A stretch of 37,200 bases of DNA from an uncultured Collinsella sp. (GTDB lineage Bacteria; Actinomycetota; Coriobacteriia; Coriobacteriales; Coriobacteriaceae). This document shows, in pieces, positions 23,582 through 31,966 of this stretch (the stretch's first letter is position 1; each line of letters starts with the position of its first letter). The position numbers and the translations under genes are program-made. Under the pieces are notes generated by a model that saw nothing but the letters and a program-made list of their open reading frames with translations, searched no databases and was not told the origin of the DNA. Where the stretch lies: assembly GCA_900549655.1 (NCBI GenBank), contig UROZ01000008.1:1-37200 (forward strand), read 5' to 3'.

Positions 23582-24295
23582 CTAGCCTTGGGTAACTAGG
23601 CGGTAGCCAATGCCTACGTGGGTTTGGATGTAGCGCGGATGCGCGGGGTCGGACTCGATCTTCTTACGCAACGTGCCCATAAAGACGCGCAGGCTCGCCA
23701 GGTCGCTCTTGGTTGCCGTGCCCCAAATCTCGTGCAGGATAGACTGGTGCGTGAGCACCTTGTCGGCGTTATGCGCCAGCAGGCATAGCAGTTTGTACTC
23801 GATCGGCGTCAGATGCAGCTCCTCGCCATCCATCGTGGCGATGCCGGCATCAAAATCGATATGCAGCTCACCGGTATCGAACGAGCCCTCGGAGGCAACG
23901 CCGCCCGTTTGCGCATACGATAGGCGCCTGAGTGTCGTGCGAATGCGCGCGAGCAGCTCCTCGACCGAAAACGGCTTGGTCAGGTAGTCGTCGGCTCCGG
24001 CATCGAGCGCGCGGATCTTGTCCGCGTCCTCGCTGCGCGCCGAAACCACGATGATCGGCATGCCCGACCATGCGCGCACCGACTCCACCACCTTGACGCC
24101 GTCCATATCGGGCAGGCCCAGATCAAGTAGCACGATGCTCGGCGCCTGCGACGAGGCAGCGGCAATAGCGGCATGGGCGGTCTCCACGGCCATATGGCGC
24201 AAGCCGTGCGCCTCGAGCGCGGCAACGATAAGGTTGCGAACGGCGGGGTCGTCCTCAACGACCAAGATGAGCGGTTTCACGGCAGAGTTCGGCAC
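23582..24295 (-). CDS. kdpE: KdpE-like response regulator
   Basis: This 237-residue OmpR-family regulator has a receiver domain (about 1-125) and a winged-helix DNA-binding domain (about 140-235). The GTG at 24293-24295 has AAGGAG 7 bases upstream, and that site overlaps the end of kdpD. The acidic pair is in VVEDDPAVR, the phospho-acceptor Asp in LLDLGLPDMDG, and the conserved Lys in DYLTKPFSVEELLAR. The C-terminal part has LTPIEYKLLCLLAHNADKVLTHQSILHEIWG and LRVFMGTLRKKIE, close to KdpE. It follows kdpD by 4 bp. No kdpFABC operon is nearby, while kup lies upstream in the same direction, so its target may be kup or distant genes. Confidence 0.88.
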   Translation of the reverse strand: MPNSAVKPLILVVEDDPAVRNLIVAALEAHGLRHMAVETAHAAIAAASSQAPSIVLLDLGLPDMDGVKVVESVRAWSGMPIIVVSARSEDADKIRALDAGADDYLTKPFSVEELLARIRTTLRRLSYAQTGGVASEGSFDTGELHIDFDAGIATMDGEELHLTPIEYKLLCLLAHNADKVLTHQSILHEIWGTATKSDLASLRVFMGTLRKKIESDPAHPRYIQTHVGIGYRLVTQG

Positions 24296-24299
24296 AGCG

Positions 24300-25925
24300 C
24301 TACTCCTTATCAAACGAAACGTCGGCGGCGGGAAGTTCAATCGTAAAGACCGAACCGTGCGGGTCCGCCGCAGCAACCTCTATGCTACCGCCATGTGCCA
24401 ACGCAATGGAACGGCAGAGCGAAAGACCCAGGCCAACGCTGCGGTGGCTGTCGGCCAGACCATGGTTGGCGGTATAGAACGACTCAAAGATCCGCTCGCG
24501 ATCCTCGGGTGCGATGCCCGGACCATCATCGGCCACCGAGCACGCCACGCGTCCATCGTCGACGCTAATCGAAATCATGATATGCGAGCCTGCGGGCGTA
24601 TAGGTGATGGCGTTGTTCACCAGATTGACCACCAGCTGCACCATCAGGCGCGCATCGACGTTGACGAGCGCCGGCTCATCGCACGCCACCACCTTAAGGT
24701 CGTGCTCGCGCACGGCAGGGTTCACGTGGCGCAGCGCCTCCTCGACGATATCGTCCATGAGCTCGAGCGTAGTCGACAGACGCATGCCGCCGCCCTCGAG
24801 CTTGGTGATGGCGAGCAGATTCTCGACGGTGGCGTTGAGCCACAGCGCATCCGAGCGAATGGATAGAAGCAGGCCGCGGCGCGTCTGGGCATCGAGCACG
24901 GCGGTGCCGGTCGAGCCCTGGTCGAGCAGCACGTCGGCATTACCCGAAATACTGGTAAGCGGTGTGCGCAGATCGTGCGAGATGGAGCGCAGCAGGTTGG
25001 CGCGCAGCTGCTCGTTTTTGGCGAGCACCGCCGCCTCCTCACGGGCCTCCATGGCACGAGCGCGATCGAGTGCCAGCTCGCCTTCGCTCACGATGGCATC
25101 GGCAAGTGTCCGTTCCTCGTGTGTTAGCACATCGGGCTCGGCAACGATAGCCAGCACGCCCACCACCGAGGCGGGGTCGCCCGAGCGCACGAAGCCGTCG
25201 CCTGTGCGAACCGTCAGGTAGATGCCATAAAACGCCGAACCGCCAAACGTGGCGTCGAGCGGCGTTCCCACGTAGGCGGACGCCGAGAGCCTCGGCGGCA
25301 TCTGCGGCGCCAGCTCGTGCACCGGGGCGGCATCGCCCACGGCCGTGTACGTCGCACGCGGCAGCAGGTCATCGCCCTCGGCGTCGGCGCTGTACCACAC
25401 AACCGGACAGCCCGAAAGACGCGCCAGCTGCGTGGCCATGGCGTGAACGATCTGATGCTGATCGGCGCACCGCTGCAGCATGCGGTTGGTCTCGAGCACC
25501 ATATGCGTGCGGCGGTCGCTGGCGGCAGCCTGTGCCAAGGCGCGGCGCAGGGCCAACGCAATCGAGCTCGACACAAGCGAAACCACGAACATGATGAAGA
25601 ACATGCCGGGATAGCCGCGGTCGATAAGCGACAGCGAGTAGCGCGGGTCGACAAACAAGAAGTTGTAGAGCGCCACGGCGGCAGCCGAGCTCAGCAAGCA
25701 ATACAGGCGACTCCAGGTAAAGAATGCGCACAGCTGAACGGCGAACACATAGACGATCATGATGCTCGGCGCGAGACCCGGATGGTCGAGCAGCGCGCCC
25801 GCAATCGTCGCCGCGACCAGCAGCCCCACCGACACGCAGGCGTCATACAGAGGAGTGCGGCGCGTCAGCGTTGTGCGCCGCCACCAAAAGCTATCGGCAA
25901 TATCGCCGTCCGTACGGACGTCCAT
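24300..25925 (-). CDS. kdpD: Short KdpD-like sensor histidine kinase without the N-terminal KdpD/Usp region
   Basis: This 541-residue membrane kinase corresponds only to the C-terminal part of classical KdpD (about 890 residues). Four membrane helices lie at about 28-125 (YDACVSVGLLVAATIAGALL to FFIMFVVSLVSSSIALAL), the KdpD DUF4118 type region. A GAF-like sensor domain follows (about 145-285), then HisKA with the phospho-His in SISHDLRTPLTSISGN, and HATPase with NLVNNAITYTPAG, DDGPGIAPEDRERIF and GLGLSLCRSIALAHGG. The N-terminal ATP-binding and universal-stress domains of KdpD are missing. The ATG at 25923-25925 has only a weak GAGGGG upstream. A terminator-like hairpin ends 28-bp upstream of this start, which suggests attenuation. 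It pairs with KdpE. Confidence 0.85.
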   Translation of the reverse strand: MDVRTDGDIADSFWWRRTTLTRRTPLYDACVSVGLLVAATIAGALLDHPGLAPSIMIVYVFAVQLCAFFTWSRLYCLLSSAAAVALYNFLFVDPRYSLSLIDRGYPGMFFIMFVVSLVSSSIALALRRALAQAAASDRRTHMVLETNRMLQRCADQHQIVHAMATQLARLSGCPVVWYSADAEGDDLLPRATYTAVGDAAPVHELAPQMPPRLSASAYVGTPLDATFGGSAFYGIYLTVRTGDGFVRSGDPASVVGVLAIVAEPDVLTHEERTLADAIVSEGELALDRARAMEAREEAAVLAKNEQLRANLLRSISHDLRTPLTSISGNADVLLDQGSTGTAVLDAQTRRGLLLSIRSDALWLNATVENLLAITKLEGGGMRLSTTLELMDDIVEEALRHVNPAVREHDLKVVACDEPALVNVDARLMVQLVVNLVNNAITYTPAGSHIMISISVDDGRVACSVADDGPGIAPEDRERIFESFYTANHGLADSHRSVGLGLSLCRSIALAHGGSIEVAAADPHGSVFTIELPAADVSFDKE

Positions 25926-25953
25926 CAGCGTCCCGCCCCTCTCTCAAAAACAA

Positions 25954-25992
25954 AAACCACCACAAAGGGGACAGGCACCCTTGTGGTGGTTT
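25954..25992 (-). terminator. Terminator-like hairpin in the kdpD leader
   Basis: AAACCACCACAA (25954-25965) and GGG (25967-25969) pair with CCC (25978-25980) and TTGTGGTGGTTT (25981-25992). On the minus strand the stem leads into a T-rich tract (complement of CAAAAACAAAAA), so it can end transcripts coming from kup and the small ORF. It lies just 28 bp before the kdpD start codon. A partial repeat, CCCCTTGTGGTGGTT, follows at 25994-26008. Confidence 0.75.
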
Positions 25993-26038
25993 CCCCTTGT
26001 GGTGGTTCCAAGTGTAAAGCCTTTGCAACCTGCGGTCG

Positions 26039-26233
26039 TTAGACAAACAGCACGTGCGCGAGCAGTGCGCACACGCACGCCGCGACAAGCACCGTCACCA
26101 CGATCGAAATCACGCGGTCGGCCATATCCATGTTGGCCCGATTCGTAAAGAACCGATCTTCGGCAGCATCGGCGCGTACCTCACGCACCAGCTCGGTCGC
26201 AAGATCGCAACCGTCAAGCACCTTTGCATCCAT
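26039..26233 (-). CDS. Small membrane protein of the potassium locus (64 residues)
   Basis: I do not recognise this family. The ATG at 26231-26233 has a strong GGGAGGAAACC upstream. The first 40 residues are soluble and charged (MDAKVLDGCDLATELVREVR, then ADAAEDRFFTNRANMDMADR). The last 24 form a single hydrophobic helix (VISIVVTVLVAACVCALLAHVLFV), so the protein is probably tail-anchored with the charged part in the cytoplasm. It lies 69 bp downstream of kup and upstream of kdpDE, all on the same strand. Small single-helix subunits such as KdpF exist in potassium systems, so a role in stabilising or regulating Kup or KdpD is plausible, but this is inference from position only. Confidence 0.7.
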   Translation of the reverse strand: MDAKVLDGCDLATELVREVRADAAEDRFFTNRANMDMADRVISIVVTVLVAACVCALLAHVLFV

Positions 26234-26302
26234 GGTTTCCTCCCAGGACTCAATCCCCGTCAATACAAACCCGCCCGTTCGCAGACAAACCTCGAGCGTC
26301 GA

Positions 26303-28330
26303 CTACGGCCGCTCGTTGGGAGCCAGGCGCTGCATCTTATTCACGGCCTTGAACTTGGTGAACAGCGGCACGTACTCAAAGCTCACGTTGGAGTTCTCCA
26401 GGCCGTACCAGCGTGCGGGCGTGCCGGCGGCGCGGCGGATGATGTACTTGAGCGTGATGGCCGTACGCTCGCTCGGCTCCACATCGCTTTCGGGCGCCAG
26501 AAGCTTACGGATCAGGACGAACTTGAACGTACCGATGTTACCCGGATCCTTGTAGACCGAGTAGTCATGCGTCTGCGCAGGCAGTTCGCCGGTGGCAGCC
26601 AGGTCCTGAACGACCTGACGCAGGTAGGCATTGACGCGCTGGTTGATCTTGTAGCCCAGGTACAGATGCACGCGGAACACGTAGTCGGTGCCGAACGTCT
26701 CGACCGAATAGGCAAAGGTATGCGGCTCGTCCATGGTCTCGACATTCACGAACCACCAGGCGCGAGCGCGCTTGGGATGCTTGTCCAAAATCGAGTAGAC
26801 GATGTCGCGGTCGATGTAGTCGGTATGGGTGTCCTTGGTCAGGTACACGACGTTGTCGCTCATGCGCTCGTAACGGTCGTCGTCGCGCAGGCGCTTGAGC
26901 TGCGGCAGGTAGCTGCGCAGCGGCAGTAGCGTAAACTGGCGCTGCTCGACCGCCGTGCCGTTGTACCAGCACACCATAATGCCCATGATGAGTGCAGCCA
27001 TGAGGATGGTGAAGTAGCCGCCGTGGAAGAACTTGGTGAGCGAGCTCACGAAGAAGAAGCCTTCGAGCAAAAGGAAGAAGGCCGCGAAGATCCACGGAGC
27101 AACCTTGAGCTTGCGCTCCTCGTGCAGGTAGAAGAAGAGCAGCAGCGTGGTGCACATCATAGTCAGCGTAATGGCAAGGCCGTAGGCGGCTTCCATATGC
27201 GCCGAGTTCTGGAACAGCAGCACCACGATGACGCAGCCGACAAGCATGACGTTGTTGACCATGGGGATGTAGAGCTGGCCCTTGGTCTCGGCAGGGTAGA
27301 AGACCTGCATGTGCGGCATGAGGTCCAGACGGCTGGCCTCGGACACCAGCGAGAATGCGCCGGTGATAAGCGCCTGCGAGGCAATGATGGCCGCGACGGT
27401 GGAAAGGCCGACGGCAAACGGGCGCAGGCCCGGGGCGAGCATCTGGTAGAACGGGTTGAGATCGGCAATGCCCATGAGCTCGGGGTTGGCAGCGTTGTTC
27501 ATAAGCCAAGCGCCCTGGCCCATATAGGACAGCAGCAGGCAGCACTTAACGAACGGCCAGGTAGCGTAGATATTGCCGCGGCCAACGTGGCCCATGTCGG
27601 AGTAGAGCGCCTCGGCACCGGTGGTGGCGAGGAAGCAGCTGCCCAGAATCATGATGCCCGCGTGGTTGTTGGGGCTCAACAAAAAAGCGATGCCGCGGAG
27701 CGGGTTGAGGCACAGCAGCACGGCGGGGTGCTGTAAGACAAAGAACAGACCCGTGCCGCCCAAGAACAGGAACCACAGCGTCATGATGGGGCCAAAGGCG
27801 TGACCGATCTTGGCCGTACCGATGCGCTGTACCAAGAAGAGCACGATGATGATGGCGAGCGTAATGGCGACGACGCGGCCCTGGTCATCGCCCAGCACGG
27901 CATGAACCGCCGGGATAGTGCGCAGGCCCTCGATGGCCGTGGTAACGGTAACGGCCGGCGTCAGGATGCCGTCGGCGAGCAACGCGGCGCCACCCAGCAT
28001 GGCGGGGATGATAAGCCACTTGCCGCAACGCTTGACCAGGCTGTACAGGGCAAAGATGCCGCCCTCGCCATGGTTATCGGCGCGCAGCGAGATGAGCACA
28101 TACTTGATGGTGGTCAGCAGCGTGACCGTCCACACGACAAGGGAGAGCGCGCCGAGCACGAACTCCTCCGTGACGCTTCCGATGCCGCCGTTGCCGGCAA
28201 CGAGCGCCTTGGTTACATACATAGGGCTGGTGCCGATATCGCCGTACACCACGCCCAGCGTGACGAGCATCGCCGAGATGCTCACAGGAATCGCAGCGTG
28301 CGAGGCTGCCTCCTTGGCCTTTTGTTCCAT
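26303..28330 (-). CDS. kup: Kup-family potassium uptake transporter
   Basis: This 675-residue K+/H+ symporter has about twelve membrane helices in the first ~460 residues and a soluble C-terminal domain. The start is the ATG at 28328-28330, with GGGAGG 10 bases upstream; a TTG six codons further upstream is unlikely. The family signature LGVVYGDIGTSPMYV is at about residues 25-40, and EGGIFALYSLVK, GDGILTPAVTVTTAIEG-like ADGILTPAVTVTTAIEG, and TGAEALYSDMGHVGRGNI are typical conserved blocks. E. coli Kup has 622 residues, so this is a little longer. It heads a minus-strand cluster with a small membrane protein and kdpDE, a sensible potassium-homeostasis unit. Confidence 0.93.
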   Translation of the reverse strand: MEQKAKEAASHAAIPVSISAMLVTLGVVYGDIGTSPMYVTKALVAGNGGIGSVTEEFVLGALSLVVWTVTLLTTIKYVLISLRADNHGEGGIFALYSLVKRCGKWLIIPAMLGGAALLADGILTPAVTVTTAIEGLRTIPAVHAVLGDDQGRVVAITLAIIIVLFLVQRIGTAKIGHAFGPIMTLWFLFLGGTGLFFVLQHPAVLLCLNPLRGIAFLLSPNNHAGIMILGSCFLATTGAEALYSDMGHVGRGNIYATWPFVKCCLLLSYMGQGAWLMNNAANPELMGIADLNPFYQMLAPGLRPFAVGLSTVAAIIASQALITGAFSLVSEASRLDLMPHMQVFYPAETKGQLYIPMVNNVMLVGCVIVVLLFQNSAHMEAAYGLAITLTMMCTTLLLFFYLHEERKLKVAPWIFAAFFLLLEGFFFVSSLTKFFHGGYFTILMAALIMGIMVCWYNGTAVEQRQFTLLPLRSYLPQLKRLRDDDRYERMSDNVVYLTKDTHTDYIDRDIVYSILDKHPKRARAWWFVNVETMDEPHTFAYSVETFGTDYVFRVHLYLGYKINQRVNAYLRQVVQDLAATGELPAQTHDYSVYKDPGNIGTFKFVLIRKLLAPESDVEPSERTAITLKYIIRRAAGTPARWYGLENSNVSFEYVPLFTKFKAVNKMQRLAPNERP

Positions 28331-28365
28331 AAGCCGGTTTCCTCCCAACTTTAATGTTCGAAGGG

Positions 28366-28371
28366 ATTATA
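28366..28371 (-). promoter_or_regulatory. -10 box of the likely kup promoter
   Basis: On the minus strand TATAAT (28366-28371) is a perfect -10 box 35 bp before the kup start codon. No good -35 box is present at the usual distance (CATTAA at 17 bp), so an activator may be needed. Confidence 0.5.
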
Positions 28372-28455
28372 GGTAATCGGCCCATGTTTTAATGCACTGT
28401 TTTCCCAGCTAGATAAAGATTTATACAGTCTTTAGGCCACCGCGGCGATATGAAG

Positions 28456-28484
28456 TGTGACAAAGGGACTATCCCCTTGTCACA
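28456..28484. other. Hairpin downstream of the nitroreductase gene
   Basis: TGTGACAAAGGG (28456-28467) pairs with CCCCTTGTCACA (28473-28484) with one mismatch. It shares the core ACAAAGGG...CCTTGT with the kdpD-leader hairpin at 25954 although the outer stems differ. It starts a few bases after the stop of the minus-strand nitroreductase gene; no T-run follows. Confidence 0.6.
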
Positions 28485-28488
28485 TTCG

Positions 28489-29337
28489 TCATTTTCCGAG
28501 CCAGTTTTTGAACCACCACTCCATGGAGCGGCTCATCTCGGCCATAAAGGGGCTCGTGTGCTTGCGGGTGTAGATATCCACCACGCGCTCGCCTACCTCG
28601 CGGGCATGCGGACGGAACATCGCGTCCATCTCGGCCACCTGCGCGTCCATGGTCGCGGCATCCGCGCGGCAGTAGCGCTCCTCGTGCACCAGGTTCACCA
28701 CGGGGTGCGCGATTGCCGGGCGCTCCTTACGGGGCGTGCCGATGATGAGCATCGACAGCGGCATGGTATAGGGCGGCAAGTCCAGCAGCTCGGCAACTTC
28801 CTCGGCATTCTCGACGATATCGCCGATGTAGCAGCTCCCCAGCCCCAGGGCCTCGGCGGCAACCACGGCGTTTTGCGCAGCGATCACGGCGTCCTGGGCC
28901 GCGATGGCAAAGTCGCCCAAACCCGGCGCGCGGCGGGGCGCCTTACCCGTGCGCTCGACAAACTCGGGCTCAAAGCAGCCCACGTGCTCAAACAGATCGA
29001 TCCACTTGGCATAATCGACCACAAATATCAGTGCCCAGGGCGCCTTGGCGATCATGGGCTGGTGGTCGCACAGGTCGGCCAGGCGGTCGAGCGTTGCCTG
29101 CTCGCGGATGCTCACGATGGAATACATCATCATGGCGCCCGCCGACGGCGCACGACTCGCCGCATGCAGAATCGCCGCCCGCTGCTCGTCGGTCACCGCC
29201 ACGGGACGGTCATCGTCATCACGCGCGAAGGCACGCGTGGAGGAACGGTGCTCCAACGTGTCCAGCACCGCATTGCCCGTCGTCTCGACCGGATAGCCGC
29301 ACGTATCCACAGCCTTGGTGCAAACCTGCTCGTTCAT
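28489..29337 (-). CDS. Nitroreductase-family FMN oxidoreductase
   Basis: This 282-residue flavoenzyme should reduce nitro groups, quinones or similar electrophiles with NAD(P)H. The N-terminal motif HRSSTRAFA is the FMN-phosphate binding start, preceded by a ~30-residue extension containing two Cys. AASRAPSAGAMMMYS is the second conserved block, and AAEALGLGSCYIGDI the third FMN-contacting block; LIIGTPRKERPAIAHP follows as in this family. The C-terminal ~60 residues (RYCRADAATMDAQVAEMDAMF to the end) are helical and extra to the core. GAGGATGAGG precedes the ATG. Monocistronic by layout, divergent from the LTA synthase-like gene. Natural substrate unknown. Confidence 0.88.
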   Translation of the reverse strand: MNEQVCTKAVDTCGYPVETTGNAVLDTLEHRSSTRAFARDDDDRPVAVTDEQRAAILHAASRAPSAGAMMMYSIVSIREQATLDRLADLCDHQPMIAKAPWALIFVVDYAKWIDLFEHVGCFEPEFVERTGKAPRRAPGLGDFAIAAQDAVIAAQNAVVAAEALGLGSCYIGDIVENAEEVAELLDLPPYTMPLSMLIIGTPRKERPAIAHPVVNLVHEERYCRADAATMDAQVAEMDAMFRPHAREVGERVVDIYTRKHTSPFMAEMSRSMEWWFKNWLGK

Positions 29338-29550
29338 CGCCTCATCCTCGCTAATTCTTTAAGAAGCCTTTACGTTTCCGTGTAATTCCCGTCCATTATC
29401 GCGCAGGTCGCCACTCCATTGCGCCACACCGCCACACGTGCGCGTTAATATGGCTGGTTGTTGTGCGCAGCCGCCAATTGCAGCGCATATCTTGGTAACA
29501 ATCGGGTAAACCCCCGCTTTCGTAGGTTTTAGTTTGTGAGGAGTCTCAGC

Positions 29551-31851
29551 ATGTTCGCTGCCGCCATCTCGCTCGTCGGTCTTGCGGCGACCGTCTACCT
29601 TGTCTTGCGCGAGGCCAAGGCCATTCGCGCTCAGTCGGGCACCGTCACCAAGGGCGCCTTCGCCTGGAGCGTCGCCTTTGGCCTGTTCCAGCTCTTTTTG
29701 ACCGTCTGGGGCGCTATTGGCCTCGTCGCGCAGAACGAGCCGCTCGCCTTCGTGATGCTCATCCTGACCAACGCCATCCTCACCGGCTGCGCTTGGGCCA
29801 GCATCGCCCGCGACCGCATCGCCCCGCGCGTCTTTGCGTTCGCCGCGCCCGACGCCCCCGCCCCCACCGGCAAGCTCGCTCGCCTGCGCGGCGCCTTTGT
29901 GGGCAAACCGCTCGTCGCCGCTGTCTTGTGCCTGCTGCTCGCCGGCGTCTTTGCGCTGCTGGGCATGGAGGTCTCGTCCAACCACGACTTTACCTGGGTC
30001 TACCCCCTGTGCATCCTGCTCGAGTGGGCCATCATCACCGTGCTCATGATCGGCTTGTTCTTCCTATTCCAGCGCCACGGCGCAGCTCCCGCGGTCCTGG
30101 CCTTTGCCCTCTTTGTCCTGGGCATTGCCGAGTTCTTCGTCATCACGTTTAAATCCATGCCCATCCAGCCGGGCGACCTTTCGGCCATCTCCACCGCCGC
30201 CGCGGTCGCCGGCAACGGCTACACCTTCTCGATCTCGCTGTTCTGCGTGCTGTCCATGGGCTTTACCGCCATCGCCATGCTGCTGTGCGAGTACGCCGGC
30301 CTGGTGGCACCGCACCGTCAGAAGGGTGCCGCCAACGCCAAGCGTATGCTGCTCACCAACCTGCTCGTGGCAGTGCTGTGCCTGGGCGGCGTAACCGCGC
30401 ATGTCACGCTCATCGACTACTACAACACCCTCGGCATCACCGTCTACACCTGGCGCCCGCTCGAGAGCTACTGGCGCGAGGGCTACCTGCCCGCCTTTAT
30501 TAGTGCGGCGCAGTCCATCAAGCCGCCCAAACCCGCCGACTACTCCGTCGACGATGCCAAGGCCACGCTCAAAAAGTACGCCAAGGCCTACGACAAGTCC
30601 GACGCGGCCAAGAGCGACGAGCGCGCCGCCGCAAAGGAGCAGTTCGACAGCGAGAAGCCCACGGTCATCGCCATCATGAACGAGACCTTCTCGGATCTAT
30701 CCATCTACCAGAATATGCGCGCCGGCTACGAGGGCCCGCAGTACTTTAAGAGCCTGTCCAACTGCCTCAGCCGCGGCAAGCTCTACGTGAGCGCCTACGG
30801 CGGCGGTACCGCCAATACCGAGTTTGAGTTTATGACCGGCAACTCCATGGCCAACCTGGGCTCGGGTGTGTACCCCTACACCATCTACAACATGGAAACG
30901 ACCGGGAACCTGGCAGAGCAGTTCAAGTCGCTCGGATATTCCACCACAGCCATGCACCCCAACCACGCGACCAACTGGAACCGCGAGAACGTCTACAAGG
31001 ACTTTGGCTTTGACCAGTTCCTGTCCATCAACGACTTCCAGGGAGCCGACACCCTGCGCGGCATGGTGACCGACCAGGCTACCTACGACAAGATTCTCGA
31101 GTTGCTCGACCAGAACGCCGATCCGCAGTTTATCTTCGACGTGACCATGCAGAACCACTCGGGCTACGACACGGGCCTGCTGCCGGTCGACAAGCAGATG
31201 CATCTCAACATCGACACAACCGACCTGGACGCCAAGACCGTTGAGGACGGCACGCTGTCCGATGTCGACGAGTACGTCTCGTGCATCGAGCAGTCCGACC
31301 AGGCGCTTCGCTACTTCCTCAACGCCCTGAGCAAACTCGATCGCAAGGTGGTCGTGGTGTTCTGGGGCGACCACCAGCCGTTCTTCCCGTCCAAGTTCAA
31401 CGATAAGTGGTTTACCGGCGAGGACGATGCCACGCACCAGGAACGTCTGTGGCAGACCGACTACATCATCTGGGCCAACTACGACGTTGCCGGCTGCGAC
31501 CAGACAAGCGAGGTCGACGACCTGTCCACCAACTACCTGTCCACCCAGCTGATGCAACTGATCGGCGCACCGCTGACCGACTACCAGAAAGCGCACATGA
31601 CGCTGCGCGAGTCGCTGCCCGCCATCAACTCGGTGGGCTACGAGGACGCCAGCCTGCGCTGGGCACTCTCCTCCAACGTCACCGGTGACGACGCCGCCGC
31701 AGCAGCCGCCACCAAGGCACGCGAGGATTACGCCAAGATGCAATACTACGAGATGTTCCGCGACGGCAAGAACGTCTATACGGAGCACTTCCAGACCGAG
31801 GCCAACGAGACCGACCCCAACTTGGCACCGGGTACGACCAAGATCAAATAG
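29551..31851 (+). CDS. LTA synthase-family membrane phosphotransferase/sulfatase
   Basis: This 766-residue enzyme probably polymerises or adds glycerol-phosphate groups to a cell-envelope polymer. The ATG at 29551 has GAGGAG 7 bases upstream; an in-frame GTG five codons earlier is less likely. About six to seven hydrophobic helices fill the first ~290 residues. The extracellular sulfatase-fold domain follows from about residue 370: E378 in NETFSD (metal ligand), T420 in GGGTANTEFEF (the LtaS nucleophile position), and WGDH at 605-608 (metal ligands). A ~40-residue Lys/Asp-rich linker separates membrane and catalytic parts. Typical LtaS has about 650 residues, so this one is longer, including a C-terminal Ala-rich segment. 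It is followed by a hairpin terminator and then palindromic array B. Confidence 0.88.
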   Translation: MFAAAISLVGLAATVYLVLREAKAIRAQSGTVTKGAFAWSVAFGLFQLFLTVWGAIGLVAQNEPLAFVMLILTNAILTGCAWASIARDRIAPRVFAFAAPDAPAPTGKLARLRGAFVGKPLVAAVLCLLLAGVFALLGMEVSSNHDFTWVYPLCILLEWAIITVLMIGLFFLFQRHGAAPAVLAFALFVLGIAEFFVITFKSMPIQPGDLSAISTAAAVAGNGYTFSISLFCVLSMGFTAIAMLLCEYAGLVAPHRQKGAANAKRMLLTNLLVAVLCLGGVTAHVTLIDYYNTLGITVYTWRPLESYWREGYLPAFISAAQSIKPPKPADYSVDDAKATLKKYAKAYDKSDAAKSDERAAAKEQFDSEKPTVIAIMNETFSDLSIYQNMRAGYEGPQYFKSLSNCLSRGKLYVSAYGGGTANTEFEFMTGNSMANLGSGVYPYTIYNMETTGNLAEQFKSLGYSTTAMHPNHATNWNRENVYKDFGFDQFLSINDFQGADTLRGMVTDQATYDKILELLDQNADPQFIFDVTMQNHSGYDTGLLPVDKQMHLNIDTTDLDAKTVEDGTLSDVDEYVSCIEQSDQALRYFLNALSKLDRKVVVVFWGDHQPFFPSKFNDKWFTGEDDATHQERLWQTDYIIWANYDVAGCDQTSEVDDLSTNYLSTQLMQLIGAPLTDYQKAHMTLRESLPAINSVGYEDASLRWALSSNVTGDDAAAAAATKAREDYAKMQYYEMFRDGKNVYTEHFQTEANETDPNLAPGTTKIK

Positions 31852-31881
31852 CGACTAGCTGCGAGTTCATAACTGAAACGT

Positions 31882-31921
31882 CTGTCCGGGCGGAGGCATA
31901 TAAGGTTCCCTGCTCGGACAG
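31882..31921. other. Dyad between the LTA synthase-like gene and its terminator
   Basis: CTGTCCG (31882-31888) and CGGACAG (31915-31921) are inverted repeats with a 26-nt loop that contains GGAGG and TTCCC blocks. It lies 30 bp after the stop codon and 13 bp before the terminator hairpin. It may form one structured transcript end together with the next hairpin. Confidence 0.45.
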
Positions 31922-31934
31922 TCCTGCGCAAGAC

Positions 31935-31960
31935 GGAGGCCACATTAAGTGGCCTCCTTT
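31935..31960 (+). terminator. Terminator of the LTA synthase-like gene
   Basis: GGAGGCCAC (31935-31943) pairs with GTGGCCTCC (31949-31957) around ATTAA, then TTTGTTTG. A nearly identical hairpin in inverted orientation ends the window at 37180-37200. The first site of array B begins 10 bp after the stem. Confidence 0.8.
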
Positions 31961-31966
31961 GTTTGC

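Noticed and set aside
14597..28418. Shared 14-mer CTTTATCTAGCTGG at 14597-14610 and on the minus strand at 28405-28418
   Set aside because: A few chance 14-mer matches are expected in 37 kb on two strands, and the flanks differ; no clear regulatory meaning.
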